A stretch of 64,000 nucleotides of DNA from the NCBI GenBank assembly GCA_934643185.1, contig CAKUBN010000006.1, positions 3,885 to 67,884 of the forward strand, given 5' to 3'. A model generated the notes under the pieces. That model was not told the DNA's origin. It searched no databases and saw nothing but the letters and a program-made list of their open reading frames with translations. The DNA is from an uncultured Eubacteriales bacterium. Lineage in GTDB: Bacteria > Bacillota > Clostridia > Oscillospirales > Acutalibacteraceae. This document shows, piece by piece, positions 46,402 to 57,799 of the stretch (positions within the stretch are counted from its first letter, which is position 1; each line of letters begins with the position of its first letter). Made by a program: the position numbers and the translations under genes.

Positions 46402-46814
46402 TGTTACTGCCTAAGAGAGTTAAATACCGCAGAGTGCACAGAGGTCGCCTGACCGGTAAGGCATATCGCGGCAATAAGGTGACATACGGCGACTTCGGCC
46501 TTCAGGCTCTTGAGCCCGCATGGATCACCTCCAACCAGATCGAAGCAGCCCGTGTTGCTATGACGCGTTACTGCAAGCGTTTCGGTAAAGTTTGGATCAA
46601 AATTTTCCCGGACAAGCCGATCACACAGAAGCCCGCTGAGACCCGAATGGGTTCCGGTAAAGGTTCCCCGGAGTATTGGGTAGCCGTCGTTAAGCCCGGC
46701 AGAGTTATGTTCGAGCTCGGCGGTGTTTCGGAAGAGACCGCACGTGAGGCACTTCGCCTTGCAAGCAACAAGCTTCCGATCAAGTGCAAGTTTGTAACAA
46801 AAGAGGAGGGCTAA
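46401..46814 (+). CDS. rplP: 50S ribosomal protein L16
   Basis: 137 residues ([35 protein letters not shown]). Organises the A-site region of the large subunit. rpmC follows after 5 bases. Confidence 0.98.
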   Translation: MLLPKRVKYRRVHRGRLTGKAYRGNKVTYGDFGLQALEPAWITSNQIEAARVAMTRYCKRFGKVWIKIFPDKPITQKPAETRMGSGKGSPEYWVAVVKPGRVMFELGGVSEETAREALRLASNKLPIKCKFVTKEEG

Positions 46815-46819
46815 GAGTA

Positions 46820-47023
46820 ATGAAAGCTTCTGAAATCAGACAGCTCACAGCAGAAGAGCTGAACACAAAACTGAATGACCTCAAGGCCGAGCTCTTTAAC
46901 CTCAGATTCCAGCTCGCTATTAACCAGCTCGAAAACCCGATGCGCATCTCGGCGGTTAAGAAGGACATCGCTCGTGTTAAGACAGTCATCCGTGCGAATG
47001 AGCTTAGCAAAGAGAACGCATAA
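46820..47023 (+). CDS. rpmC: 50S ribosomal protein L29
   Basis: 67 residues from the ATG at 46820 (GAGGAGGGC in the rplP end). [20 protein letters not shown] and [19 protein letters not shown] are typical. Confidence 0.97.
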   Translation: MKASEIRQLTAEELNTKLNDLKAELFNLRFQLAINQLENPMRISAVKKDIARVKTVIRANELSKENA

Positions 47024-47041
47024 GGGAAGGGAGGATTAGAC

Positions 47042-47299
47042 GTGAGCGAAAGAAACATGAGAAAGACAACTGTCGGCAAGGTCGTCAGCAATAAGATGGA
47101 TAAGACAATCGTTGTTGCTGTTGAGGACAGTTACAGACATCCGCTTTACAACAAGATCATCAAGCGTACCGTTAAGAGAAAAGCCCATGACGAAGAGAAC
47201 GTCTGCGGCATCGGCGACAGAGTGCGTATTATGGAAACTCGTCCCCTCTCTAAGGATAAGAGATGGCGCCTGGTTGAGATTATCGAGAAAGCCAAATAA
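47042..47299 (+). CDS. rpsQ: 30S ribosomal protein S17
   Basis: 85 residues, GTG start with GGGAGG upstream (an ATG lies 5 codons on). [17 protein letters not shown] and the C-terminal [14 protein letters not shown] fit the family. Confidence 0.97.
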   Translation: MSERNMRKTTVGKVVSNKMDKTIVVAVEDSYRHPLYNKIIKRTVKRKAHDEENVCGIGDRVRIMETRPLSKDKRWRLVEIIEKAK

Positions 47300-47327
47300 T
47301 CGGCTTTAGCAGAAGGAGGAATTTACT

Positions 47328-47696
47328 GTGATTCAGCAGCAGACTTACCTCAAGGTGGCCGACAACACAGGAGCGAAGGAGCTTATGTGCATCCGCGTTC
47401 TCGGTGGTACAGGCCGGAGGTATGCAAATATCGGCGACGTCGTGGTAGCATCTGTTAAAAAAGCAGCACCCGGCGGAGTTGTTAAGAAGGGCGACGTAGT
47501 TAAGGCGGTCATCGTAAGATCCGCATCCGGCGTTCGCCGCGAAGACGGTACCTACATTCGTTTCGACGAAAACGCAGCCGTCATCATCCGTGATGATAAA
47601 AACCCCAGAGGCACACGTATCTTCGGGCCGGTCGCTCGCGAACTGCGCGACAAGGAATACATGAAGATCCTGTCCCTCGCCCCGGAAGTTCTTTAA
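47328..47696 (+). CDS. rplN: 50S ribosomal protein L14
   Basis: 122 residues, GTG start after [29 protein letters not shown] and [13 protein letters not shown] are signatures. Forms part of the subunit interface. Confidence 0.98.
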   Translation: MIQQQTYLKVADNTGAKELMCIRVLGGTGRRYANIGDVVVASVKKAAPGGVVKKGDVVKAVIVRSASGVRREDGTYIRFDENAAVIIRDDKNPRGTRIFGPVARELRDKEYMKILSLAPEVL

Positions 47697-47712
47697 TTGG
47701 AGGTGTCCTGAA

Positions 47713-48030
47713 ATGAGTAAAGTTCATGTTAAAACCGGTGACACCGTCGTTATCCTCAGCGGTAAAGACCGCGGCAAGAAGGGCAAGATCATGGCTGTTT
47801 CCCCGAAAGAGGGCAAGGTCATCGTTGAGAATGCCAACATTGTCTCTAAGCACGTAAAACCCCGCAAGATGGGCGAGGCCGGCGGCATCATCAAGGCAGA
47901 GTCCGCAATCTACGCCTGCAAGGTTCAGGTTGTTTGCCCCCGCTGCGGCAAGCCGACCCGTGTCACCCACAAAGTGCTTGAGGATGGCACAAAAGAGCGC
48001 ATTTGCAAAAAATGCGGCGAGTCGCTTTAA
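47713..48030 (+). CDS. rplX: 50S ribosomal protein L24 with C-terminal zinc ribbon
   Basis: 105 residues: KOW core GDTVVILSGKDRGKKGKI, then a CxxC...CxxC ribbon (CPRCG near residue 78, CKKCG near 100) common in Clostridia L24. 16 bases after rplN. Confidence 0.97.
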   Translation: MSKVHVKTGDTVVILSGKDRGKKGKIMAVSPKEGKVIVENANIVSKHVKPRKMGEAGGIIKAESAIYACKVQVVCPRCGKPTRVTHKVLEDGTKERICKKCGESL

Positions 48031-48045
48031 TCTGGAGGGAATAAA

Positions 48046-48585
48046 ATGGCAAGACTGAATGATTTTTACAAAGCAGAGGTTGCACCCGCTCTCATGACGA
48101 AGTTCGGCTACAAGAGCGTTATGCAGATCCCGAAGCTCGATAAAATTGTGATCAATGTCGGCGCCGGCGAGGCAAAAGACAACGCGAAGGTCATCGATTC
48201 CATTTCCGGCGACCTCGCAAAGATCACCGGCCAGAAGCCCATCGTTTGCAGAGCTAAGAAGTCCGTTGCAAACTTTAAGCTCCGTGAAGGCATGCCGATC
48301 GGCGTTAAGGTAACGCTGCGCGGCGACAAGATGTGGGAGTTCATGGACCGCCTGTTCAACATCGCGCTTCCGCGCGTTCGCGACTTCCGCGGCATCAACC
48401 CCAACTCTTTCGATGGCAGAGGCAACTACAGCCTGGGTATCAAAGAGCAGCTCATCTTCCCTGAGATCGAGTACGATAAGATCGACAAGGTCCGCGGCAT
48501 GGATGTGTGCTTCGTTACGACGGCAAATACCGATGAAGAGGGCCGCGAGCTCCTGAAGCTCATGGGCGCTCCGTTTGAAAAGTAA
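48046..48585 (+). CDS. rplE: 50S ribosomal protein L5
   Basis: 179 residues ([34 protein letters not shown]). Binds 5S rRNA. Followed by rpsZ after 12 bases. Confidence 0.98.
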   Translation: MARLNDFYKAEVAPALMTKFGYKSVMQIPKLDKIVINVGAGEAKDNAKVIDSISGDLAKITGQKPIVCRAKKSVANFKLREGMPIGVKVTLRGDKMWEFMDRLFNIALPRVRDFRGINPNSFDGRGNYSLGIKEQLIFPEIEYDKIDKVRGMDVCFVTTANTDEEGRELLKLMGAPFEK

Positions 48586-48597
48586 GGAGGGAATACT

Positions 48598-48783
48598 GTG
48601 GCCAAGACTTCAATGAAACTTAAGCAGCAGAGAGAGCAGAAGTTCTCTACGCGCGAATATAACAGATGCAAGATCTGTGGCAGGCCGCATGCCTACCTTC
48701 GTAAGTTCGGCATCTGCCGTATCTGCTTCCGTGAGCTGGCTTATAAGGGCCAGATCCCGGGTGTTAAGAAAGCAAGCTGGTAA
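48598..48783 (+). CDS. rpsZ: 30S ribosomal protein S14 type Z
   Basis: 61 residues, GTG start. CKICG and CRICF supply the four zinc cysteines, so this is the zinc-binding short form. No zinc-independent copy lies in the window. Confidence 0.97.
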   Translation: MAKTSMKLKQQREQKFSTREYNRCKICGRPHAYLRKFGICRICFRELAYKGQIPGVKKASW

Positions 48784-48808
48784 AAGCTTTATAGGAGGTT
48801 AATAAATC

Positions 48809-49207
48809 ATGCAGATTACAGATACAATCGCTGACCTGCTTACCCGTATCCGCAACGCTCAGTCTGCGAAGCATGACACTGTTGACATCCCTGCTTCTAA
48901 CATGAAGAAGGCTATTTGCCAGATTCTTGTTGACGAAGGTTATGTCAAGAGCTTTACGGTTACCGAGGACGGCAAACAGGGCGTCATCACCGTAACACTG
49001 AAGTATGTTGAAGGCGGCGTACCGGCAATTAAGGGCCTCAAGAGAGTCTCCAAGCCGGGTCTCCGCATTTATTCCAACGCAGCAGAGCTGCCGAAGGTCA
49101 TGAAGGGCCTCGGCACCGCCATCATCTCCACCTCTAAGGGCGTTATGACCGACCGCGAGGCAAGAAAGATGAACATCGGCGGCGAAGTTCTCGCGTTCAT
49201 TTGGTAA
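48809..49207 (+). CDS. rpsH: 30S ribosomal protein S8
   Basis: 132 residues ([39 protein letters not shown]). In E. coli S8 represses the spc operon; the same is not shown here. TAGGAGG precedes it. Confidence 0.98.
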   Translation: MQITDTIADLLTRIRNAQSAKHDTVDIPASNMKKAICQILVDEGYVKSFTVTEDGKQGVITVTLKYVEGGVPAIKGLKRVSKPGLRIYSNAAELPKVMKGLGTAIISTSKGVMTDREARKMNIGGEVLAFIW

Positions 49208-49225
49208 TCAGGGAGGTGCAATAAC

Positions 49226-49768
49226 ATGTCCAGAATTGGAAGAAAACCGATAAATATTCCCGCAGGCGTCGAAGTTAAGGTAGACGGCAGCTGCGTAACG
49301 GTCAAGGGCCCGAAGGGCACACTGACTCAGAAGTTCCAGCCGAGCATGACCATCGCTGTGGAGGGCGCTGAGATTGTTGTTACACGTCCGAACGACGACA
49401 AAGAGAACCGTTCTCTGCACGGCCTCACCCGTACCCTTATCCACAACATGATCGTGGGTGTAACGGAAGGCTTTAAGAAAGAGCTCGAAGTCAACGGTGT
49501 TGGCTACCGTGTTCAGAAGCAGGGCACGAACCTGGTTATGAACCTCGGTTTCTCGCATCAGGTCATCGTTCCGGAAACGGACGAGATCAAGATCGACGTT
49601 CCGGCTCCGAACAAGATCATCATCAATGGTATCGACAAGCAGAAGGTCGGCCAGTTCGCAGCGGAAGTCCGCGAGAAGAGACCGCCGGAGCCGTATAAGG
49701 GCAAGGGCATCAAGTACATTGATGAAGTTGTTCGCCGCAAGGAAGGCAAGACCGGTAAGGGTAAATAA
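49226..49768 (+). CDS. rplF: 50S ribosomal protein L6
   Basis: 180 residues: [20 protein letters not shown] start and the C-terminal signature [13 protein letters not shown]. Near the sarcin-ricin loop. Confidence 0.98.
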   Translation: MSRIGRKPINIPAGVEVKVDGSCVTVKGPKGTLTQKFQPSMTIAVEGAEIVVTRPNDDKENRSLHGLTRTLIHNMIVGVTEGFKKELEVNGVGYRVQKQGTNLVMNLGFSHQVIVPETDEIKIDVPAPNKIIINGIDKQKVGQFAAEVREKRPPEPYKGKGIKYIDEVVRRKEGKTGKGK

Positions 49769-49789
49769 TAGGTTAGGAGTGAGATAAAA

Positions 49790-50149
49790 ATGGTTAGTAA
49801 GGCAGATAAGAACGTAGCCAGACTGCGCCGCCACAAGAGAGTTCGCGGCAAGATCAGCGGCACACCGGAAAGACCGCGCCTCGATGTTTTCCGCTCCAAT
49901 ATGCATATTTACGCTCAGATCATCGATGATGTGAACGGTGTTACACTGTGCGCAGCATCCACGGTTGAGAAGGCGTTTACCGGCAACGGCGGAAACAAAG
50001 AAGCAGCACACGCAGTAGGCAAGCTGATCGCAGAAAGAGCAGCAGAAAAGGGTATCACCAATGTGGTTTTTGACCGCGGCGGTTATATCTTCCACGGCCG
50101 CGTCAAAGAGCTGGCCGACGGCGCCCGCGAGGGCGGCCTCAACTTCTAA
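49790..50149 (+). CDS. rplR: 50S ribosomal protein L18
   Basis: 119 residues ([40 protein letters not shown]). Binds 5S rRNA with L5. Confidence 0.98.
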   Translation: MVSKADKNVARLRRHKRVRGKISGTPERPRLDVFRSNMHIYAQIIDDVNGVTLCAASTVEKAFTGNGGNKEAAHAVGKLIAERAAEKGITNVVFDRGGYIFHGRVKELADGAREGGLNF

Positions 50150-50166
50150 GAAGGAGGAATATTGTT

Positions 50167-50667
50167 TTGGCTATGAAAATTGACGCATCCACACTCGATC
50201 TGAAGGAGCGCGTAGTTGCTATCAACCGCGTTTCCAAGACCGTTAAAGGCGGCCGTATCTTTAAGTTTGCCGCTCTTGTTGTTGTCGGTGACGGCAACGG
50301 CATCGTAGGCTTTGGCATCGGTAAGTCCGGCGAAGTTCCGGACGCGATCCGCAAGGGCATTGAAGACGCAAAGAAGAACCTGCAGAAGGTTGCTCTGCGC
50401 GGCTCCACCATCCCGCACGAGATCATCGGCGAATTCGGCGCAGGCCGTGTTCTCCTGAAGCCGGCTGCCCCCGGTACCGGCGTTATCGCCGGCGGCCCGG
50501 TCCGTGCTGTTGTTGAAAGCATCGGCATTAAGGACATCCGTACAAAGGCACTGCGTTCCAACAACCCGTGCAACGTTGTACGTGCAACCCTCGCTGGTCT
50601 CTCCGAGCTGAGAACCGCAGAAGAGGTTGCAGCAATCCGCGGCAAGTCCGTAAGTGAAATTCTATAA
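50167..50667 (+). CDS. rpsE: 30S ribosomal protein S5
   Basis: 166 residues if started at TTG 50167, 10 bases after AGGAGG; an ATG two codons later (50173) is the alternative. [20 protein letters not shown] and [17 protein letters not shown] are signatures. Confidence 0.97.
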   Translation: MAMKIDASTLDLKERVVAINRVSKTVKGGRIFKFAALVVVGDGNGIVGFGIGKSGEVPDAIRKGIEDAKKNLQKVALRGSTIPHEIIGEFGAGRVLLKPAAPGTGVIAGGPVRAVVESIGIKDIRTKALRSNNPCNVVRATLAGLSELRTAEEVAAIRGKSVSEIL

Positions 50668-50680
50668 GGAGGTTTGCAAT

Positions 50681-50860
50681 ATGGCAGACGTAAAGATTAC
50701 GTTGAAGAAGAGCCTCATCGGCTGCAAAAAGCCCCAGATTGCAACCGCCGAGGCGCTCGGCCTGCATAAGGTCGGCGATACAACCACTCAGCCCGATAAT
50801 GCACAGACAGAGGGCAAAATCAAGAAGATCATTCATTTGGTCGAGGTTATCAAAGGCTAA
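50681..50860 (+). CDS. rpmD: 50S ribosomal protein L30
   Basis: 59 residues from the ATG at 50681 (AAGGAGG 8 bases upstream). KITLKKSLIGCKKPQIATAE and LGLHKVGDTTTQPDN are typical. Confidence 0.96.
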   Translation: MADVKITLKKSLIGCKKPQIATAEALGLHKVGDTTTQPDNAQTEGKIKKIIHLVEVIKG

Positions 50861-50874
50861 GGAGGTGTGTTTGA

Positions 50875-51315
50875 ATGAAGCTCAATGAACTCAGAGCTAC
50901 CCCGGGCGCAATGCAGGACGCAAAGCGCATCGGCAGAGGTCATGGCTCCGGCAACGGTAAAACAGCCGGTAAGGGCCACAAAGGTCAGAAGGCAAGAGCG
51001 GGCCACGGTTTCCGCCCCGGTTTTGAAGGCGGTCAGATGCCGCTGCAGAGAAGAATCCCGAAGAGAGGTTTCAACAATATCTTCGCTAAGGAGATCATTG
51101 CGATCAACCTGAACGCCCTCAACGCCTTTGAAGACGGCGCAGTCGTCGATCAGGCAGCACTCGTTGAAGCAGGCATCATCAAGTCTGCATGCGACGGTGT
51201 TAAGGTTCTTTCCAATGGCGCGCTGACCAAAAAGGTTACCGTTAAGGCTAACGCTTTCTCCGAAGCAGCCAAGGCGAAAATTGAGGCTGCAGGTGGGAAG
51301 GCCGAGGTGATCTAA
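50875..51315 (+). CDS. rplO: 50S ribosomal protein L15
   Basis: 146 residues ([38 protein letters not shown]). Its stop directly abuts the secY GTG, and the secY ribosome binding site lies in its last codons. Confidence 0.98.
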   Translation: MKLNELRATPGAMQDAKRIGRGHGSGNGKTAGKGHKGQKARAGHGFRPGFEGGQMPLQRRIPKRGFNNIFAKEIIAINLNALNAFEDGAVVDQAALVEAGIIKSACDGVKVLSNGALTKKVTVKANAFSEAAKAKIEAAGGKAEVI

Positions 51316-52623
51316 GTGTTTAATACACTCAAAAACGCTTGGAGGATCCCGGATCTCCGTAAGAAACTCCTGTATACGCTTTTGATCATCATTGCTTTCC
51401 GTTTCGGCTCTGTTGTGCCGGTACCGTTCCTGAACGTTTCCGCGCTCAACACGCTGATGGCAAGCGCCAATGAAACTGCACTGGGTTATATCAATATGTT
51501 AACGGGCGGCGCGTTCGCAAATGCAACGCTGTTTGCAATGGGTATCACCCCGTACATCAACTCTTCCATCATCATTCAGCTCCTCACGGTGGCTATCCCC
51601 GCGTTGGAGCGCATGGCGAAGGAAGGCGAAGAAGGCAGAAAGAAAATTGCTGCCATCACGAGATACACCACGGTGGGTCTCGGCCTCATTCAGGGTACCG
51701 CTTATTATTTCTATCTGAGAAATAACAACATCACCCTGTACAATGAAGGTTTCTCCGCAGTATTCACTGCGATCATTATTGTTCTCACGTTCACCGCCGG
51801 CACGGCGCTGATCATGTGGATGGGTGAGCAGATCAACCAGAAGGGCGTAGGCAACGGCATCTCCATCATCTTGTTTGCCGGCATCGTCGCACGTCTTCCG
51901 GTTACGATGGGTCAGGTCTGGAGCTACTTCTCGGCTGCAATGCAGTCCCCGGAGAGCTACGGCAAGTACTTCGTCTTTGCACCGCTGTTCATCATCCTTT
52001 TCCTCGCGGTCATTTGGGTCATCGTTTTCATGAACGATTCCGAGCGCCGCATCCCGGTGCAGTATGCTAAGAAGGTCGTTGGCAGAAAGGTCTACGGCGG
52101 TCAGAGCACGTTCCTGCCGATCAAAGTGACCATGAGCGGCGTTATGCCGGTCATCTTCGCGTCTGCGATCCTCTCCATTCCGAGCACCATTCGTCTCTTT
52201 GTCGGCGAACCGACCGGCTTCTGGAAGGGCTTCTTCAATGCCTTCTCCTCCACAGGTTGGCTGTACAGTGTTCTGTACCTGCTGCTCATCGTTGTGTTTG
52301 CTTACTTCTACATGACGATCCAGTACAACCCGATTGAAATGGCGAACAACCTCCGCACCAATAACGGTACGATCCCCGGCATCCGTCCGGGCCGTCCGAC
52401 GGCGGAGTTCATCAGCAAGATCCTTTCCAAGATAACGCTCATCGGCGCGATTTTCCTCGCGTTCGTTGCGATCCTGCCGATCCTTTACAGCAACCTCACC
52501 GGCATGTATGGCCTTTCCATGGGCGGCACGTCCGTCATCATCATGGTCGGCGTTGCGCTGGAGACTGTAAAGCAGATCGAATCTCAGATGATGATGCGTC
52601 ACTACAAGGGCTTCCTTGATTAA
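51316..52623 (+). CDS. secY: Protein translocase subunit SecY
   Basis: 435-residue, ten-segment channel of the Sec pathway. MFNTLKNAWRIPDLRKKLLY start, ITPYINSSIIIQLL (plug and segment 2b region) and RPTAEFISKIL near the C-terminus. GTG start with GAGGTGATC upstream. No secE or secG in the window. Confidence 0.98.
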   Translation: MFNTLKNAWRIPDLRKKLLYTLLIIIAFRFGSVVPVPFLNVSALNTLMASANETALGYINMLTGGAFANATLFAMGITPYINSSIIIQLLTVAIPALERMAKEGEEGRKKIAAITRYTTVGLGLIQGTAYYFYLRNNNITLYNEGFSAVFTAIIIVLTFTAGTALIMWMGEQINQKGVGNGISIILFAGIVARLPVTMGQVWSYFSAAMQSPESYGKYFVFAPLFIILFLAVIWVIVFMNDSERRIPVQYAKKVVGRKVYGGQSTFLPIKVTMSGVMPVIFASAILSIPSTIRLFVGEPTGFWKGFFNAFSSTGWLYSVLYLLLIVVFAYFYMTIQYNPIEMANNLRTNNGTIPGIRPGRPTAEFISKILSKITLIGAIFLAFVAILPILYSNLTGMYGLSMGGTSVIIMVGVALETVKQIESQMMMRHYKGFLD

Positions 52624-52661
52624 GCCCCCGGGCGCATAAGATACGAAAGGAGTCATGAACA

Positions 52662-53294
52662 ATGAAGCTGATCCTTTTAGGTGCACCGGGTGCCGGTAAA
52701 GGCACCCAGGCAGAAGTTATCTGCAAACATCTCGGAATACCCGCCATTTCTACGGGCAATATTCTGAGAGAGGCGCTGAAAAGCGGCACGGAAATGGGCC
52801 TCAAGGCGAAAGCCTTTATGGACGCCGGCCAGCTTGTCCCGGATGAGATCGTCATCGGTATCATCAAGGACCGCCTGGCAGAGGAAGACTGCAAAAACGG
52901 TTTTATCCTCGACGGTTTCCCGAGAACCATTCCGCAGGCCGAGGCTCTGGACGCTTCCGGCGTTGTGATCGATCGGGTCATCGATATCGAAGTGCCCGAC
53001 GAGAAGATCGTCACGAGAATGTCCGGACGCCGTGTCTGCGAAAAGTGCGGCTCTTCCTACCACCTGCTTTACAAAAAGCCGGCAGTGGAAGGCGTCTGCA
53101 CGAACTGCGGCGGCACCCTTGTTCAGCGCAAGGATGACCACCCGGATACCGTTAAGGACCGTCTGCGCGTCTATCACGAGCAGACCGAGCCCTTAAAGGA
53201 ATACTACGAGAAGCAGGGCAAGCTGCACATCGTAGAAGGTCAGGAGGAGGTCGCCGATACGACCGCCCTCACACTCAAAGCATTAGAGGCGTAA
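52662..53294 (+). CDS. adk: Adenylate kinase
   Basis: 210 residues: P-loop [12 protein letters not shown] (7-18), [13 protein letters not shown], and a LID with four cysteines (CEKCG, CTNCGG) that bind zinc. Interconverts ATP+AMP and 2 ADP. AAGGAG precedes the ATG. map follows after 2 bases. Confidence 0.98.
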   Translation: MKLILLGAPGAGKGTQAEVICKHLGIPAISTGNILREALKSGTEMGLKAKAFMDAGQLVPDEIVIGIIKDRLAEEDCKNGFILDGFPRTIPQAEALDASGVVIDRVIDIEVPDEKIVTRMSGRRVCEKCGSSYHLLYKKPAVEGVCTNCGGTLVQRKDDHPDTVKDRLRVYHEQTEPLKEYYEKQGKLHIVEGQEEVADTTALTLKALEA

Positions 53295-53296
53295 GC

Positions 53297-54049
53297 ATGA
53301 TTAACCTGAAAACGACCCGTGAACTGCGTTATATGCGTGACGCGGGAAAGATTTCGCAGGAAGCATTGCTGAAGGCCGGTGAAGCGGTCCGTCCGGGTGT
53401 TTCAACACTCGAACTGGACAAGATCGTCAGAAGAACAATCGAGAAGGCGGGCGCCGTGCCCAGCTTTCTCGGTTATGGCGGTTTTCCGGCGAGCGCCTGC
53501 ATTTCGGTAAATAATGTGGTTATCCACGGCATACCTTCAGCACACGAAATTCTCAAAGAGGGCGACATCGTCTCCATTGACGTTGGCGCAATCTATGAGG
53601 GATTCAACGGAGACAACGCATGGACCTTCCCGTGCGGCAAGGTTTCCGAAGAAGCACAGAAGCTGATGGATGCGACCCGAGAGAGCCTGTTCCTTGCGAT
53701 TGAAAAGGCTGTGCCGGGCAACCGCATCGGCGATATCGGCTCCGCAGTGCAGCAGTATGTCGAAGCTCGCAATTACTCGGTGGTACGGGAATTTGTCGGC
53801 CACGGCGTAGGTGCGAAGCTGCATGAAGACCCCAGTGTTCCAAATTACGGCACCCCCGGCAGGGGTGTACGCCTGTTACCGGGCATGACGATCGCGATCG
53901 AGCCCATGGTCACGCAGGGCAGCTGCGAGGTTAAAATTCTCAAAGACGGCTGGACCACCGTGACGAAGGACGGCAAGCTTGCCGCCCACTTTGAACACAG
54001 TATAGCCATTACACCCGACGGCCCTGTGATTCTCACATCGCTGGATTGA
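53297..54049 (+). CDS. map: Methionine aminopeptidase
   Basis: 250 residues, type I. Metal ligands are visible in SIDVGA (Asp), GDNAWT (Asp), FVGHGVG (His), AIEPM (Glu) and HFEHSIAI (Glu). Removes the initiator methionine. Its end carries the GAGGTG signal for the next gene. Confidence 0.97.
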   Translation: MINLKTTRELRYMRDAGKISQEALLKAGEAVRPGVSTLELDKIVRRTIEKAGAVPSFLGYGGFPASACISVNNVVIHGIPSAHEILKEGDIVSIDVGAIYEGFNGDNAWTFPCGKVSEEAQKLMDATRESLFLAIEKAVPGNRIGDIGSAVQQYVEARNYSVVREFVGHGVGAKLHEDPSVPNYGTPGRGVRLLPGMTIAIEPMVTQGSCEVKILKDGWTTVTKDGKLAAHFEHSIAITPDGPVILTSLD

Positions 54050-54057
54050 GGTGTCAG

Positions 54058-54306
54058 ATGGACTGTGTACGCGGACAGATTATGCGGTCGCTTAAAGGTC
54101 ATGATAAAGGCGATTTTCAGGTGGTGCTGAAAACGGACGGCGCGTATGCCTACATGGCAGACGGTAAACGCCGCAGAATGGAAGCACCGAAAAAGAAAAA
54201 GCTGATGCATTTAGCCCCGACGGCGACGGTGCTCAGCGAAGAGAGCCTTTCGACCAATCGACAAATACGCACGGCGCTCACAGCATACAGAGCGCACACA
54301 ACGTAA
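54058..54306 (+). CDS. KOW-like RNA-binding protein between map and infA
   Basis: 82 residues from the ATG at 54058; a TTG at 54046 would add 4. VRGQIMRSLKGHDKGDFQVV resembles the KOW/L14e-type small RNA-binding proteins often encoded at this place in Clostridia, and KRRRMEAPKKKK is strongly basic. A role near the ribosome is inferred from context. Confidence 0.75.
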   Translation: MDCVRGQIMRSLKGHDKGDFQVVLKTDGAYAYMADGKRRRMEAPKKKKLMHLAPTATVLSEESLSTNRQIRTALTAYRAHTT

Positions 54307-54336
54307 CATTTAAATGTAAGGATTGGTGAGACAAGA

Positions 54337-54555
54337 ATGTCAAAGCAGGACGTAATTGAAGTAGAAGGAATCGTAAAGGAAGCTCTGCCGAACGCGACGT
54401 TCCAGGTAGAGATCCCGGGCGGGCATATGATCCTGGCTCACATCTCCGGCAAGCTGCGCATGAATTTCATCCGCATCCTTCCGGGCGATAAGGTCACACT
54501 GGAAATGAGCCCGTACGATCTGACAAAGGGACGCATTACGTGGCGTTCCAAGTAA
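54337..54555 (+). CDS. infA: Translation initiation factor IF-1
   Basis: 72 residues, OB fold ([40 protein letters not shown]). Occupies the A site during initiation. Confidence 0.98.
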   Translation: MSKQDVIEVEGIVKEALPNATFQVEIPGGHMILAHISGKLRMNFIRILPGDKVTLEMSPYDLTKGRITWRSK

Positions 54556-54602
54556 GATAAAATAGATTTGAAGACCCCACAACGCATAAGGAGGGCACAC
54601 AA

Positions 54603-54716
54603 ATGAAAGTCAGACCTTCTGTTAAGAAGATGTGTGAAAAATGCAAGATCATCAAGCGCAAGGGTAAAGTCATGGTCATCTGTGAAAACCCGAAGCACAA
54701 GCAGCGCCAGGGCTGA
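54603..54716 (+). CDS. rpmJ: 50S ribosomal protein L36
   Basis: 37 residues: [20 protein letters not shown], then [14 protein letters not shown]11, C14, C27 and H32 form the zinc site of the C+ form. AAGGAGGG lies upstream. Confidence 0.97.
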   Translation: MKVRPSVKKMCEKCKIIKRKGKVMVICENPKHKQRQG

Positions 54717-54748
54717 GGCTCTGAAATATTTATGGAGGTGCAATAAGC

Positions 54749-55117
54749 ATGGCTCGTATTGCTGGTATTGATTTACCCAGAGACAAAAGAATCGAGATTG
54801 CTCTTACCTACATCTTCGGCATCGGCCGCAAGACAGCGTCGGACATCTGCGCTGCTACGGGCGTTGATCCGGACATCCGCGTAAGAGATCTTTCTGAAGA
54901 TGACGCTACAAAGTTGAGAGAATATATCGACCACCACTACACCGTTGAGGGCGACCTCCGCCGTAATGTTGCGTTCGATATCAAGAGACTCGTTGAAATC
55001 GGCTGCTACCGCGGTGTCCGTCACCGCAAGGGCCTGCCGGTAAGAGGCCAGCGCTCTAAGACCAACGCAAGAACGCGCAAGGGTCCGAGAAAGACCATGG
55101 CCAACAAGAAGAAGTAA
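54749..55117 (+). CDS. rpsM: 30S ribosomal protein S13
   Basis: 122 residues ([39 protein letters not shown]). Contacts the P-site tRNA and 23S rRNA. First of the S13-S11-S4-alpha group. Confidence 0.98.
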   Translation: MARIAGIDLPRDKRIEIALTYIFGIGRKTASDICAATGVDPDIRVRDLSEDDATKLREYIDHHYTVEGDLRRNVAFDIKRLVEIGCYRGVRHRKGLPVRGQRSKTNARTRKGPRKTMANKKK

Positions 55118-55133
55118 TCGGGAGGGATTTTAA

Positions 55134-55544
55134 ATGGCAGCTACAAAAGGCGGAAAGAAAGCAGTAACCGCAGTCCGCAGACGCCGTGAGCGCAAGAATA
55201 TTGAGCGTGGCGCTGCACATATCCAGTCCACCTTCAACAACACGATCGTAACCATCACTGATACGCAGGGCAATGCGGTATCCTGGGCAAGCGCCGGCGA
55301 GCTCGGTTTCCGTGGTTCCAGAAAGTCCACGCCGTTCGCAGCACAGACCGCTGCGGAGACCGCGGCTAAGATTGCTATGGAGCATGGCATGAAGAGCGTA
55401 GAAGTCTATGTTAAGGGCCCGGGCGCAGGCCGTGAAGCCGCTATCCGTGCACTGCAGTCGGCAGGTCTTGAGGTCAGCATGATCAAAGACGTAACGCCGA
55501 TCCCGCACAACGGATGCCGCCCGCCGAAGAGAAGACGCGTATAA
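55134..55544 (+). CDS. rpsK: 30S ribosomal protein S11
   Basis: 136 residues ([33 protein letters not shown] end). Part of the platform of the small subunit. Confidence 0.98.
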   Translation: MAATKGGKKAVTAVRRRRERKNIERGAAHIQSTFNNTIVTITDTQGNAVSWASAGELGFRGSRKSTPFAAQTAAETAAKIAMEHGMKSVEVYVKGPGAGREAAIRALQSAGLEVSMIKDVTPIPHNGCRPPKRRRV

Positions 55545-55565
55545 CAGATTAGGAGGTTACAGAAT

Positions 55566-56168
55566 ATGGCTAAGAACAGACAGCCCATTGCAAAGCGCTG
55601 CAAAGCGCTGGGCATTTCTCCGGCCGTTATGGGTTACAGCAAGAAGACCACCATCCGCAATCCGGGCAACGGTATGCGCAGAAAGCAGTCTGAATATGCA
55701 ACTCAGCTCAAGGAGAAGCAGAAACTGAAGTTTATTTACGGCGTTCTGGAGCACCAGTTTGCAAGCTATTTTGATATGGCTGAGCGTCAGACCGGCATGA
55801 CGGGCGAAAACCTGCTTCGTCTGCTGGAGCGTCGTCTCGATAACGTCGTGTTCCGTCTCGGCTTTGCTTCCACCCGCCGCGACGCACGCCAGCTTGTCAA
55901 CCACGGTCACTTCACCGTGAACGGCAAGAAGGTCAACATTCCGTCTTACCTTGTGAAGCCGGGCGACGTCATTGCTGTGCGTGAAGCTAGCCGCAGCAGC
56001 GTAAAGTTCTCCAAGCTCACCGGCGCAGACGCACCGCTCGTCACCACTCCCGAGTGGATGGAGCGCAACAAGGAAGCCCTTGAGGGCAAGATCCTTCGTA
56101 TGCCGGAGCGCAGCGACATTGAATTTGAGGTAGAAGAGCATCTCATCGTTGAGTTGTACTCCAAGTAA
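55566..56168 (+). CDS. rpsD: 30S ribosomal protein S4
   Basis: 200 residues with a C-terminal S4 domain (RLDNVVFRLGFASTRRDARQ). The N-terminus lacks the zinc cysteines, so it is the C-minus form. In Bacilli S4 autoregulates from elsewhere; here it is in the superoperon. Confidence 0.97.
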   Translation: MAKNRQPIAKRCKALGISPAVMGYSKKTTIRNPGNGMRRKQSEYATQLKEKQKLKFIYGVLEHQFASYFDMAERQTGMTGENLLRLLERRLDNVVFRLGFASTRRDARQLVNHGHFTVNGKKVNIPSYLVKPGDVIAVREASRSSVKFSKLTGADAPLVTTPEWMERNKEALEGKILRMPERSDIEFEVEEHLIVELYSK

Positions 56169-56236
56169 TCCAGTAAAACTTAACATTATTTTATGGGTTT
56201 TACGAATTACGTCAAATGTGTAAAGGAGGATCGCAA

Positions 56237-57193
<957 letters not shown>

Positions 57194-57229
57194 TTTAATT
57201 ACCATTACCAAACGATAGGAGTGACAATC

Positions 57230-57571
57230 ATGCCGGGAACAAGAAAACTCGGAAGAGACACTGCACATAGACTGGCTATGCTGCGCGGCCTCGTTACGTT
57301 CTTCTTCGAGAACGGAAAGATCGAGACAACTGCAACAAGAGCACAGGAAGTCCGCGCTCTTGCTGAAAAGATGATCACAATCGCGAAGGAAGATACCCTT
57401 GCAAACAGAAGAAACGTCATGGCTTTCATCACCAAGGAAAGCGTCACGAACAAGCTGTTCAAGGAAATCGCTCCGAAGTATGCTGACCGTAACGGCGGCT
57501 ACACCCGCATCACGAAGCTCGGGCCGCGCCGCGGCGACGCAGCTGAGATGGCGATCATTGAGCTGATCTGA
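57230..57571 (+). CDS. rplQ: 50S ribosomal protein L17
   Basis: 113 residues from the ATG at 57230 (ATAGGAG 8 bases upstream; an in-frame GTG lies at 57221). [19 protein letters not shown] and [19 protein letters not shown] are signatures. Last gene of the superoperon. Confidence 0.97.
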   Translation: MPGTRKLGRDTAHRLAMLRGLVTFFFENGKIETTATRAQEVRALAEKMITIAKEDTLANRRNVMAFITKESVTNKLFKEIAPKYADRNGGYTRITKLGPRRGDAAEMAIIELI

Positions 57572-57593
57572 TCTCAATATAATCAGTGAAATT

Positions 57594-57621
57594 GGCTGTC
57601 GGTTTTGCCGGCAGCCTTTTT
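57594..57621 (+). terminator. Terminator of the ribosomal superoperon
   Basis: GGCTGTCGG pairs with CCGGCAGCC across 5 bases, then T5. Confidence 0.9.
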
Positions 57622-57714
57622 GCGTTTTGAAGGTGCAAAAAAGAAAATGCGCGGGGCAGAGTTGCCTTAAATATGTTAAAATCTTGATCTTTTGCGCGTT
57701 TTCTGCGGATTTCC

Positions 57715-57743
57715 TTGTATTTTGGGACGCTATCCGGTATAAT
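57715..57743 (+). promoter_or_regulatory. Promoter of the small membrane protein gene
   Basis: TTGTAT (57715-57720), 17 bases, TATAAT (57738-57743). Confidence 0.75.
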
Positions 57744-57799
57744 AAAGCAGTTAAAAGAGAGAAAATAAGGCGTGTGCCTTTAGAAAGGATAGGATAACT

